Positions 1 to 5,976 are shown, numbered from the stretch's first letter. The stretch: DNA of 7,520 nucleotides from Gammaproteobacteria bacterium (GCA_029880425.1 JAOUOK010000069.1:1-7520); one strand, 5' to 3'. A program made the numbers and translations. Notes: generated by a model from the sequence alone, not told the origin.

Positions 1-1174
1 CCGACTGTGGCTGGGCCAGTGAATTTAAGCCGCAGCCCGTTGCTTTTTGTAATGAAAAAAGTAAGTCCGATTCATTACTGACCGAGTAAGTTAAATTAAG
101 CTGGTGTAATAACGAGGTATGAAGTTTTCCATTACTGTCTTTTAACCTGCTGGTAAGCAGGGTATAGCTGCCATTCCATAAAGGACTAAGATCTTTGTTT
201 AAAGCGATGGCCAGTACATTACGGCTGAGTTGCTGTTGTAAACCGTACTTAATGAATGGATCGGTAAGGATATTGCTATTTGTCAGGGCGTTTATATTAC
301 TGGCGCCGCGCGAGTTGTGATACCACTCCATGTTAAACAAGGCTCCGTTATTAAACTGGTAATTTAGTCCCGCGATCCAGAACACAAAGTCGTTAGCTGT
401 TTTTACCTTGTAATCTGCAGCCTCGAGGCGCCAGCCCATTCCACCCCATGCACTTTCATACGAGGCAGCGAGAACCGTGTTACCCATAATGCCCGCTGCA
501 ACCACTGCCAGCTCACCCTGTTCCCCGGCCTGGCGACGGTAATGCACCGCGGCATTAGTGTGGTTATCGACCAGGGTGTTATCAGCAGGGGTGAAGGTAT
601 ACACCGCGGTGAGTGAAGAAAGATCAGTTGGAAACCAGTCAAATTTAACTGCATCGATGCCGGGTTTATAATCGGTATCAAGATCAGTCGGGGCAAAAGA
701 ACCGAACACGTTTAAGGGTTGCCAGAAGCGACCACTGCCCCAGTCAATCGACTGGCGTCCCATCGCCAGGGTGCTATTACGAAAACGCTGTTTATAAACC
801 AGCCGATCAATTTCATAACCAAAGCGCGATGTATTGTCAGGATCATTTTCTTCTAGCCAGTAAGAAGATAAAGGTTTGTAACGAAATAAATCACTTGAAT
901 GGCTGTCATCAAGCGGGATGTCGGTTAAATGTAGCCGGGTCATTTTTATATGCACGGACCATTCGCCCTGCTCACGGCTTTCATCCGCCATCATACGCAA
1001 GCTTTGTTGATCCGCACTTAAACTATTATCTTTATTAATGTAACCAATATCACCTTGCGTAGCTTTTGCCGTGGTGCCGAGCATAGAAAAACGGCCGGTA
1101 AAGTCTGCTGCCGCTACCGTGGTATTAGATAGCAACAGAAGTGAACAACACAGGGGTTTAATTAATGTGTTCAT
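1..1174 (-). CDS. Outer-membrane beta-barrel protein of the ABC/LolA-like operon (3' end outside window)
   Basis: My own reverse-strand translation gives 391 codons from ATG 1174 to the window edge with no stop, so the gene is partial. Residues 1-23 form a Sec signal peptide (MNTLIK, a leucine-rich core, then TTVAAA before DF); C9/C10 do not fit a lipobox, so it is not a lipoprotein. The rest alternates polar and aromatic/hydrophobic residues in short stretches typical of a transmembrane beta-barrel, with many Trp, Tyr and Phe and one conserved-looking block at 139-157 (GRQ, DWG, GRFWQPLNVF), followed by PGIDAVKFDWFP at 171-182. That block recalls DUF1302-type and similar porin-like barrels, but I cannot assign a family. 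The start overlaps the ATPase stop by 17 nt and has no clear Shine-Dalgarno, which suggests translational coupling. As last gene seen in the operon it is the probable outer-membrane partner of the transporter. Barrel nature is likely; function is inferred from context. Confidence 0.8.
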   Translation of the reverse strand, partial: MNTLIKPLCCSLLLLSNTTVAAADFTGRFSMLGTTAKATQGDIGYINKDNSLSADQQSLRMMADESREQGEWSVHIKMTRLHLTDIPLDDSHSSDLFRYKPLSSYWLEENDPDNTSRFGYEIDRLVYKQRFRNSTLAMGRQSIDWGSGRFWQPLNVFGSFAPTDLDTDYKPGIDAVKFDWFPTDLSSLTAVYTFTPADNTLVDNHTNAAVHYRRQAGEQGELAVVAAGIMGNTVLAASYESAWGGMGWRLEAADYKVKTANDFVFWIAGLNYQFNNGALFNMEWYHNSRGASNINALTNSNILTDPFIKYGLQQQLSRNVLAIALNKDLSPLWNGSYTLLTSRLKDSNGKLHTSLLHQLNLTYSVSNESDLLFSLQKATGCGLNSLAQPQS

Positions 1175-1877
1175 GTTTGTCAGAATGTTCGTGGTGATGT
1201 TCCTGATCATTAACAATCTTTCCATCCTGCAAGGTGATGATTCTTTCTGCCCGATCCATGACACGGGGGTCATGGGTTGAAAAGATAAAGGTGGTTTTGT
1301 CTTCGTGTGAAAGCGTATGCATGATGTCTAACAAGGCGGTCGCATTTTCTGAATCAAGATTCGCGGTGGGCTCATCGGCTAACACCAGTCGTGGCCCGGC
1401 AGCGAGGGCACGTGCCACGGCTACCCGCTGTTGCTGGCCACCACTCAAGGCAGAAGGACGGCGCTGCATCACCTCTTTTAAACCCACTAGCTCAAGGTAA
1501 TGATGAGCACGTTGACGACATTCTTTTTTATGCCTGCCCTGTAACACCATCACTAGCTCAACATTTTCCAGTGCGCTTAATACCGGCACCAGGTTATAAG
1601 ACTGGAAAACAAAACCGAGTTGAAATAAACGAAAGTCGGAGAGCTGCGCTTCTTTTAAAGCGCTGATATCAATATTGTTTAGTTGAGTTGTTCCATGCGA
1701 GGCCGCGTCCAGGCCACCAATAATATTTAACAGGGTGGTTTTACCAGAACCAGAAGGACCGACCAGGGCGGCAAACTCACCTTCATTAATTTCTAAATTA
1801 ATACCAGATAAAGCCTGTACTTCTACTTCGCCCTGCCGGTAGCGTTTGCCAATGTCTTTTAATGTCAGTAATGCCAT
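1158..1877 (-). CDS. ABC transporter ATPase, LolD/MacB-type
   Basis: A 239-residue nucleotide-binding protein that powers the two adjacent FtsX-fold permeases at the cytoplasmic face of the inner membrane. All core motifs are intact: Walker A GPSGSGKTT (40-48), Q-loop FVFQSYNL with Q92, signature LSGGQQQR (144-151), Walker B LVLADEP with D168 and E169, D-loop NLDS (173-176) and switch histidine H202 in STHD. Length and motifs fit the LolD/MacB/FtsE group, whose members usually move lipoproteins or peptides, or transmit mechanical force, rather than import solutes. The start ATG has a GGAG eight bases upstream. It lies 64 nt after the second permease. The C-terminus is unusual: six histidines in residues 227-237, interleaved with Glu, Asp and Lys, beyond the normal end of the fold. 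I do not name it lolD because the operon lacks true lolC/lolE and contains extra partners. Confidence 0.95.
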   Translation of the reverse strand: MALLTLKDIGKRYRQGEVEVQALSGINLEINEGEFAALVGPSGSGKTTLLNIIGGLDAASHGTTQLNNIDISALKEAQLSDFRLFQLGFVFQSYNLVPVLSALENVELVMVLQGRHKKECRQRAHHYLELVGLKEVMQRRPSALSGGQQQRVAVARALAAGPRLVLADEPTANLDSENATALLDIMHTLSHEDKTTFIFSTHDPRVMDRAERIITLQDGKIVNDQEHHHEHSDKHEHIN

Positions 1878-1941
1878 TATGCTTGCTCCAAGCTTAAGTT
1901 ATGTACGCAGTGCTTCTATTACATGTCAAAACGCTTTTACC

Positions 1942-3225
1942 TTAGGTGCGAAGCGCTTCTACCGGTGTCACGCGGGCCGCTTTAATCGCCGGGTAAATGC
2001 CGCTGGCCAGGGTGACAATAAAAATAATAGTGGTGAGTTGGGTAACCCTGTCCCAGGACAGCTCGGTATAAATCACCGGGTCCATAAATGTCCCCATCAT
2101 CACGTTGCCGCCTTCACCTATCATGGCGGTAAAGTCGATCCCGTGTTGTGAAAACCAGAGGTGAACCCCGCCACCCACTATCCAGCCGACCACGATAGCT
2201 AACAGGCTTAAAATAAGTGACTCGCAAAAAACCAGCATGAGTAATGAACGGCGGCTTAAACCCAGTGCACGCAATAAGCCAAATTCACGTGCACGCTCGA
2301 GTACACTCATGAGCACGGTATTGAGTACACCAAACACCACCATAATCAGGATAAGAAGCAGAAAGACATAGTTACCGGCATCATCAATGGCAATGAACTG
2401 AACGAGCTGCGGCATCATTTCCTGCCAGTCCATGGCAATGACTGCTTTACTTTCAACCGCGGCTTTAATTTTATCTTTCCAGTGATAAAGCGTATCGGGA
2501 TCATCGAGGAAAATGGCAAAACGGGTCACCGGTTGCCTGCTGAGCTCCGCCCCTTCACCCTCAAGAAAACGTTGTGCAAACTGGATGTCACTGAAAATCA
2601 GGTAGTCATCCATTTCCGGCACCTGCGAATTAAAGATGCCTCTTACCCGGCCAAGCTGGGCCTGTGAGTCACCGCCTTTTTTACCGGCCATAATGACGAC
2701 CTTGCTGCCCACCCTGGCTTTAAGTTTACGTGCCATGCCTTCACCAATGACGATGCCACGTAGATCTCCGGGCTTGATCCATTCACCCTTAACCAGCTCG
2801 TTGCTTAACATGATGCCCCGGGGATCATTTTCATGACTTAAGCCTTCCAGTGCCGCCCCCACTGAATTGTTGGCTGTACTGGACAGAACCTGTAAAGAAA
2901 TACGCGGTTCAATCGTTCCTGCCAGCTTTAATGTTTGCATGCTTTTAGATAATGCCAGCCCATCCTCGAGGTACTTATGATTGGCGGGCGCTTCAAGGTA
3001 ACCACGTGGCTGTACAGTAAGATGACCTTCACCAAGTTTGATCGCGTTACGAATGAGTGAGTTATGGCTGCCATCCCCAATACCAATGGAAAGTACCGCA
3101 AGTCCAAAACCAATCGCGATGGAGCTTAGGGTAATGATGGTGCGTTTACGGTGGCGCCATAAATTACGCCATGCCAGCGTTAACAACATCCAGAAGGGAA
3201 GGTGGCTATGCTTATGCACATTCAT
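1942..3225 (-). CDS. FtsX-fold ABC permease, LolC/LolE/MacB-like (second subunit)
   Basis: A 427-residue inner-membrane permease with the four-helix FtsX/MacB topology: TM1 about 30-50, a large periplasmic domain about 51-280, TM2 about 283-306, TM3 about 328-354 and TM4 about 394-414. The VLNTVLMSVLERAREFGLLR segment (300-319) is the characteristic FtsX-family coupling region facing the ATPase, and the tail ends with PAIKAARVTPVEALRT, also typical. The N-terminus carries three spaced histidines (HKHSH). The stop of the preceding permease and this ATG share one base, and a nine-base Shine-Dalgarno sits inside the end of that gene, so the two subunits should be made in equal amounts. Together they probably form a LolC/LolE-like heterodimer. 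Transport direction and cargo are not shown by the sequence; MacB-like extrusion is the alternative. Confidence 0.92.
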   Translation of the reverse strand: MNVHKHSHLPFWMLLTLAWRNLWRHRKRTIITLSSIAIGFGLAVLSIGIGDGSHNSLIRNAIKLGEGHLTVQPRGYLEAPANHKYLEDGLALSKSMQTLKLAGTIEPRISLQVLSSTANNSVGAALEGLSHENDPRGIMLSNELVKGEWIKPGDLRGIVIGEGMARKLKARVGSKVVIMAGKKGGDSQAQLGRVRGIFNSQVPEMDDYLIFSDIQFAQRFLEGEGAELSRQPVTRFAIFLDDPDTLYHWKDKIKAAVESKAVIAMDWQEMMPQLVQFIAIDDAGNYVFLLLILIMVVFGVLNTVLMSVLERAREFGLLRALGLSRRSLLMLVFCESLILSLLAIVVGWIVGGGVHLWFSQHGIDFTAMIGEGGNVMMGTFMDPVIYTELSWDRVTQLTTIIFIVTLASGIYPAIKAARVTPVEALRT

Positions 3226-4553
3226 TAGCGCATCACCTCCGCGGGTTTAAGGCGAACCGTACGCCATGAGGGAATGAGTGAAGCCAGCATGGTGATCATG
3301 ATCATCATGATAGAGGCGGTGAAGACATCTGCCGGTAACAGGTAACCTTTCATAACCGGCTCAAAGATCATCCCTGCCCAGTCATAACCATCGGGCATCG
3401 CACTGCTAAAGTCGATGCCGTATTTTTCAAAATAGTCGTTAATTACCAGGCCAAGCAATGATCCCACCACGGCAGAAACCAGCGCGAGGAAGAAGGACTC
3501 GAGCAGCACCATGAGTAATAACCAGCGCCGCTTCATGCCAATGGCCAGTAAAATGCCAAACTCATGGGTACGCTCGTGTACTGCCATCAGCATGGTATTT
3601 AACATGCCCAGTGAGGCCAGGCTGATAATGATAAAACCAATAATAAAAACAAAGGCCTTACTCATTTCCAGCAGGTCAGCCACCGCCGGGGAGAGCTGGC
3701 GCCAGTTACGCACCACGGCTTTTCCGCCAAGTTCATCAAGCGACTTTTCTTGCGCGAATTGTTTTAGTTTATTCGCCACCGTGTCCTGGATGCTGGCGAG
3801 TTCTTTCATCTCGGCGACCTTAATGGCCAGTTCGTGGAAACCGTCTTGCAGGTACATCAGTTGCTGGTAGGCTTCGATCGACATCAACACGCCCATACGG
3901 TCAAAGTTAGGCTCGAGGGGTTTAAGCACCGCGGCGATACGGTACAGCGCGTTACCAATACTGCCATCGGCGGCCTGTGTCACCAGTACCAGCTCATCAC
4001 CGGGCTTCACTTTCATATTCCTGGCCAGCTGTGCACCGATCACCAGGTTATAACGTTGAACCCCGTTTTCAGTCGTATCCGCGATGTCCAGGTTAAGTTT
4101 TCCATGGCGAACATGTTGCAACATTTGCGTCACGTCCGGTTCTGTTTTCGGATCCACCGCCTTGATAAGCACCCCGGTTGAGGTCGTGCTTGAGCTGGCC
4201 AGTCCCGCCGCGTAGAGACGGGGGGAAACCTGAATGGAAGGGTGCGCCTGCTGGATTTTTTCCAGGTAAGACCAGGGCAGGGTGGCGTAGAGATCCTGGT
4301 CATCAATAAACGCTTGCCGGTGAACCTGCATATGCGAGGTCGAGATATCGGTGGCGAAGTGCACCATCTGCCGGGTCATGCCTTCAAGCAGCGAGGCATA
4401 GAGAATGACCATGATTAGGCCACTGGCCAGCGCCGAGATGGTCAGGCTGCTGCGAACAGGGTTACGCCAGATATTGCGCCAGGCAACAAACAGCAGGATG
4501 GGGAAGCGACTCACCACCGAGGCGGACATAAATTCTGGCTGGGCTGTTGTCAT
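3225..4553 (-). CDS. FtsX-fold ABC permease, LolC/LolE/MacB-like (first subunit)
   Basis: A 442-residue paralogue of the downstream permease. Predicted topology: TM1 about 36-56 after an N-terminal FVAWRNIWRNPVRS segment, periplasmic domain about 57-297, TM2 about 299-323, TM3 about 345-372 and TM4 about 409-429. The MLNTMLMAVHERTHEFGILL stretch (317-336) matches the FtsX-family coupling region, and the C-terminus ends RTVRLKPAEVMR. Between TM3 and TM4 is an extended periplasmic loop of about 35 residues beginning KYGIDFSSAM, mirrored by HGIDFTAM in the partner. The start at 4553 lies 15 nt after the LolA-like stop but has only a weak Shine-Dalgarno; Met9 (4529) is an alternative start and also lacks one. 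Probably one half of a heterodimeric, LolCDE-like complex. The membrane fold is confident, the cargo unknown. Confidence 0.92.
   Translation of the reverse strand: MTTAQPEFMSASVVSRFPILLFVAWRNIWRNPVRSSLTISALASGLIMVILYASLLEGMTRQMVHFATDISTSHMQVHRQAFIDDQDLYATLPWSYLEKIQQAHPSIQVSPRLYAAGLASSSTTSTGVLIKAVDPKTEPDVTQMLQHVRHGKLNLDIADTTENGVQRYNLVIGAQLARNMKVKPGDELVLVTQAADGSIGNALYRIAAVLKPLEPNFDRMGVLMSIEAYQQLMYLQDGFHELAIKVAEMKELASIQDTVANKLKQFAQEKSLDELGGKAVVRNWRQLSPAVADLLEMSKAFVFIIGFIIISLASLGMLNTMLMAVHERTHEFGILLAIGMKRRWLLLMVLLESFFLALVSAVVGSLLGLVINDYFEKYGIDFSSAMPDGYDWAGMIFEPVMKGYLLPADVFTASIMMIMITMLASLIPSWRTVRLKPAEVMR
3232..3240 (-). promoter_or_regulatory. Nine-base Shine-Dalgarno of the second permease
   Basis: GGAGGTGAT is fully complementary to the 16S rRNA 3' end. 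It lies 6 nt before ATG 3225, inside the last codons (A-E-V-M) of the preceding permease. The upstream stop and this start overlap as TAATG, so translation can reinitiate directly. Confidence 0.85.
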
Positions 4554-4568
4554 CGGCTGGCCTGTTGA

Positions 4569-5390
4569 TTACCTGCGTCGTTGTAAATTTTGTAATGAAA
4601 AGAAGCTGTCTTTTAATGGCACTTCGAACTCGATGTCGTTATAAATCACCACGGTCGACTCCTCCGGTTTATCCTCGGGTTGCAAGGTCAGGCGCATTGG
4701 CACGGTACGCGCATCCAGCTGGCGTGGCTGGTCAAAGGTCATGGTCCGGATCAGTGATCCTTCTTCGTCATAATAAACGGCGTAGCGTGGCAACAGGTTT
4801 TCCTGCTCAATCACCATTACCACCTTGCCCCAGACCACCGCGGCATCGGGTTTGGGAATGGAGGTGATCTCGTAAATCTTTTTGCCATCACGCAGGCCTT
4901 CAAAGCTAATACGGGAACTGAAGTCCTCCTCGAAGGTGCTCTCCTTGACCAGGTCGTCATTGGTAAAGTGGCTGCCCATCCAGGAGCCGGACATCATGCT
5001 CGAGGGCACCTTGGTGACCCGGTTAATTTTTGGCAGGTAGTTCCAGATATTGTCTTTGACCTTAAGGGTGGCAATGCCCTTGTCCTTGATGGGCTGACGG
5101 ATCACCACCAGTGAGTACTCGCTACCGCGTGACCAGGCTTCCATGGTCATGGTGCGTTGGTAGCGCCGGGTTTTTACCGTCATGGTCATATTGGCGCGCG
5201 AGGTATTGCCACGCCATAACTTGTCGATATGCTGGATAAGCTCGGTGACTTTAGTAACGGGCTGGCGGCCCTGCTCGGTGGCCGCAAGCGGCAGGGAGAT
5301 TATATAAAGGAATAAAAGTACCGCTGTGGCAATATAGTTTTGTCTATTCAGCGGTTGCAACTGCTTGATAGTATTACGTTTTCTTAGCAT
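4569..5390 (-). CDS. Secreted LolA-like outer membrane lipoprotein-sorting family protein
   Basis: A 273-residue protein with a signal peptide: a basic 19-residue n-region, a hydrophobic core (about 19-36, IATAVLLFLYIISLPLA) and cleavage probably near AATEQ. The mature part fits the LolA_like / COG2834 family: short amphipathic strands, NIWNYLPKINRVTKVP (115-130 counting from a TTG start) and the block SSMMSGSWMGSHFTNDDL (131-148), which is characteristic of this family. The fold is a half-barrel with a greasy cavity that carries acyl chains. It is the first gene of the operon, 15 nt before the first permease, so it is the natural periplasmic shuttle for that ABC complex. Start choice: ATG 5390 is directly preceded in frame by TTG 5393; a GAGG lies 10 nt before the ATG and 7 nt before the TTG, so TTG is possible. 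No LolB-like partner is seen. Cargo is unknown. Confidence 0.9.
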   Translation of the reverse strand: MLRKRNTIKQLQPLNRQNYIATAVLLFLYIISLPLAATEQGRQPVTKVTELIQHIDKLWRGNTSRANMTMTVKTRRYQRTMTMEAWSRGSEYSLVVIRQPIKDKGIATLKVKDNIWNYLPKINRVTKVPSSMMSGSWMGSHFTNDDLVKESTFEEDFSSRISFEGLRDGKKIYEITSIPKPDAAVVWGKVVMVIEQENLLPRYAVYYDEEGSLIRTMTFDQPRQLDARTVPMRLTLQPEDKPEESTVVIYNDIEFEVPLKDSFFSLQNLQRRR

Positions 5391-5457
5391 CAAGATCTAT
5401 CCTCATCTATCCACTGGCAAAGTAAGCGTTTTACATCAGTTTCACTCTTTCATTTTT

Positions 5458-5486
5458 ATTATCTGCTCATTCCAGCGCCCTGTAAA
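5458..5486 (-). promoter_or_regulatory. Sigma70-type promoter of the LolA-like/ABC operon
   Basis: On the minus strand, TTTACA (5486-5481) is separated by exactly 17 bases from GATAAT (5463-5458). Each hexamer matches the sigma70 consensus at five of six positions. The predicted start of transcription is near 5451, giving a leader of about 60 nt before ATG 5390. This is the best promoter-like pair upstream of the operon. Confidence 0.65.
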
Positions 5487-5512
5487 ATGACCTTATCACC
5501 CTGGCACCCTCA

Positions 5513-5525
5513 TTAAGCGGTTAAA
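5513..5525. repeat. 13-nt direct repeat, copy 1 (TTAAGCGGTTAAA)
   Basis: This exact 13-mer recurs at 5809-5821, 296 bp away. This copy lies about 27 bp upstream of the -35 box of the minus-strand operon promoter. It may be a binding site for a shared regulator. No known regulator is recognised. Confidence 0.6.
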
Positions 5526-5537
5526 AAACCACTGAAC

Positions 5538-5553
5538 GTGAGTATATCCTCAC
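5538..5553. promoter_or_regulatory. 16-bp dyad, possible operator of the minus-strand operon
   Basis: GTGAG-TATATC-CTCAC is an inverted repeat with perfect 5-bp arms. The centre ATAT is also symmetric, so 14 of 16 positions obey the dyad. It sits about 50 bp upstream of the -35 box of the transporter operon. Shape and size suit a homodimeric transcription factor; which one is unknown. Confidence 0.4.
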
Positions 5554-5586
5554 ACGTTAGATCCCACTCTTGCAGGTATATTAACA

Positions 5587-5602
5587 ACACAAGATATAGT
5601 GT
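5587..5602. promoter_or_regulatory. NrdR box 1 upstream of nrdJ
   Basis: ACACAAGATATAGTGT fits the published NrdR-box consensus acaCwAtATaTwGtgt at 15 of 16 positions (G instead of T at position 7). The arms extend to CAACAC/GTGTTG. NrdR is an ATP/dATP-sensing repressor of ribonucleotide reductase genes, so a site upstream of nrdJ fits well. It lies about 110 bp from the best candidate -35 for nrdJ, but just upstream of a weak -10-like TATACT at 5641. Confidence 0.75.
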
Positions 5603-5712
5603 TGCGCTTAAAAATTTTTTTAATTTTTTTAGCCGTGATTTATACTTATAAAACAGTCTAAGTTATTGTAATTTATATATATTATGCTCTTTTAAGGTGC
5701 GGGTAAATAGTG

Positions 5713-5740
5713 TTGACAGTTATACACAATTAGCAATAAG
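5713..5740 (+). promoter_or_regulatory. Candidate nrdJ promoter
   Basis: A perfect -35 TTGACA (5713-5718) is followed after 16 bases by AATAAG (5735-5740), a poor -10 matching four of six positions. The -35 is strong but the -10 is weak, as is common at activated promoters. A DnaA box lies in the spacer and NrdR box 2 begins 11 bp after the -10, covering the expected start region. If this is the start, the leader is about 290 nt. Confidence 0.45.
5720..5728 (+). promoter_or_regulatory. DnaA box (TTATACACA)
   Basis: This is a perfect match to the DnaA consensus TTATNCACA, placed between the -35 and -10 elements of the candidate nrdJ promoter. DnaA binding at the E. coli nrdAB promoter is established, so a regulatory role here is plausible. 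A single box argues against a replication origin. Confidence 0.55.
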
Positions 5741-5751
5741 CTTAGCGCCTA

Positions 5752-5767
5752 ACACAACATGTAGTGT
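5752..5767. promoter_or_regulatory. NrdR box 2 upstream of nrdJ
   Basis: ACACAACATGTAGTGT matches the NrdR-box consensus at 14 of 16 positions, keeping both ACAC and GTGT ends. It would overlap the initial transcribed region of the candidate promoter, a good place for repression. It is 165 bp from box 1, unlike the usual 31-32 bp centre spacing of tandem NrdR boxes. A lone right half-site TAGTGTTG at 5708-5715 lies between them. Confidence 0.65.
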
Positions 5768-5803
5768 TTACGAGAATAAGAGTCGAAAAAAGCACCACAT
5801 GAG

Positions 5804-5816
5804 CCGCTTTAAGCGG
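5804..5816. repeat. Perfect 13-bp palindrome CCGCTT-T-AAGCGG
   Basis: Six-base perfect arms surround a single T. It overlaps the second copy of the repeated 13-mer and lies about 40 bp after NrdR box 2. In RNA the centre is too tight for a hairpin, so a DNA-binding site is more likely than a terminator. Confidence 0.5.
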
Positions 5817-5821
5817 TTAAA
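5809..5821. repeat. 13-nt direct repeat, copy 2 (TTAAGCGGTTAAA)
   Basis: Identical to 5513-5525, in the same orientation. It shares its first half with the perfect palindrome at 5804-5816. Having one copy near each divergent transcription unit suggests a common regulator, but this is inference. Confidence 0.6.
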
Positions 5822-5877
5822 TTTAGAAAAAAAACAACAACAAAAGCTGAAAATAAAATAATACACGGAAGAGTGCA

Positions 5878-5910
5878 GCCTTTTTTAATTAAGGCGAACA
5901 GTTTTTTCTT
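5878..5910 (+). terminator. Weak hairpin plus U-tract in the nrdJ leader, possible attenuator
   Basis: GCCTT (5878-5882) pairs with AAGGC (5891-5895) around an 8-nt U/A loop, and six bases later comes TTTTTTCTT (5902-5910). The stem is short and separated from the U-tract, so it would be a poor intrinsic terminator. It is listed because it lies inside the presumed leader of nrdJ. Confidence 0.25.
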
Positions 5911-5945
5911 CCCGTTGTCATTCAGTGAGTTAGCAGTTCAGTCTT

Positions 5946-5976
5946 CTTTATTCATGCCCCCCCTCTATGAATAAAG
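5946..5976 (+). promoter_or_regulatory. 10-bp leader hairpin with C-rich loop before nrdJ
   Basis: CTTTATTCAT (5946-5955) and ATGAATAAAG (5967-5976) are perfect inverted complements around the loop GCCCCCCCTCT. The run of seven C stands out in this AT-rich leader. The loop's CCUCU can pair with GGAGG of the nrdJ ribosome binding site at 6019-6023 (one G-U pair), so a start-masking pseudoknot is conceivable. The hairpin is seen; the regulation is inference. Confidence 0.45.

Noticed and set aside
1158..4553. MacAB-type macrolide or toxin exporter
   Set aside because: MacB fuses the ATPase to the permease, and a MacA-like adaptor and TolC would be expected. Here ATPase and two permeases are separate and the partner is LolA-like.
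403..4867. Many short plus-strand and minus-strand ORFs overlapping the transporter genes
   Set aside because: They lie antisense or out of frame within well-supported genes, have low-complexity unlikely translations and lack ribosome binding sites.
1158..5390. The housekeeping lolCDE and lolA genes
   Set aside because: The LolA-like protein belongs to the longer COG2834/LolA_like type rather than typical LolA, and the operon adds a barrel. It is more likely a parallel system, so I gave no lol symbols.
5407..5415. Second DnaA-like box CTATCCACT in the operon leader
   Set aside because: It matches only seven of nine consensus positions, which is not distinguishable from chance.
5600..5770. 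AT-rich stretch plus DnaA box as a replication origin
   Set aside because: Only one perfect DnaA box is present and there are no origin-associated genes. Regulation of nrdJ is simpler.
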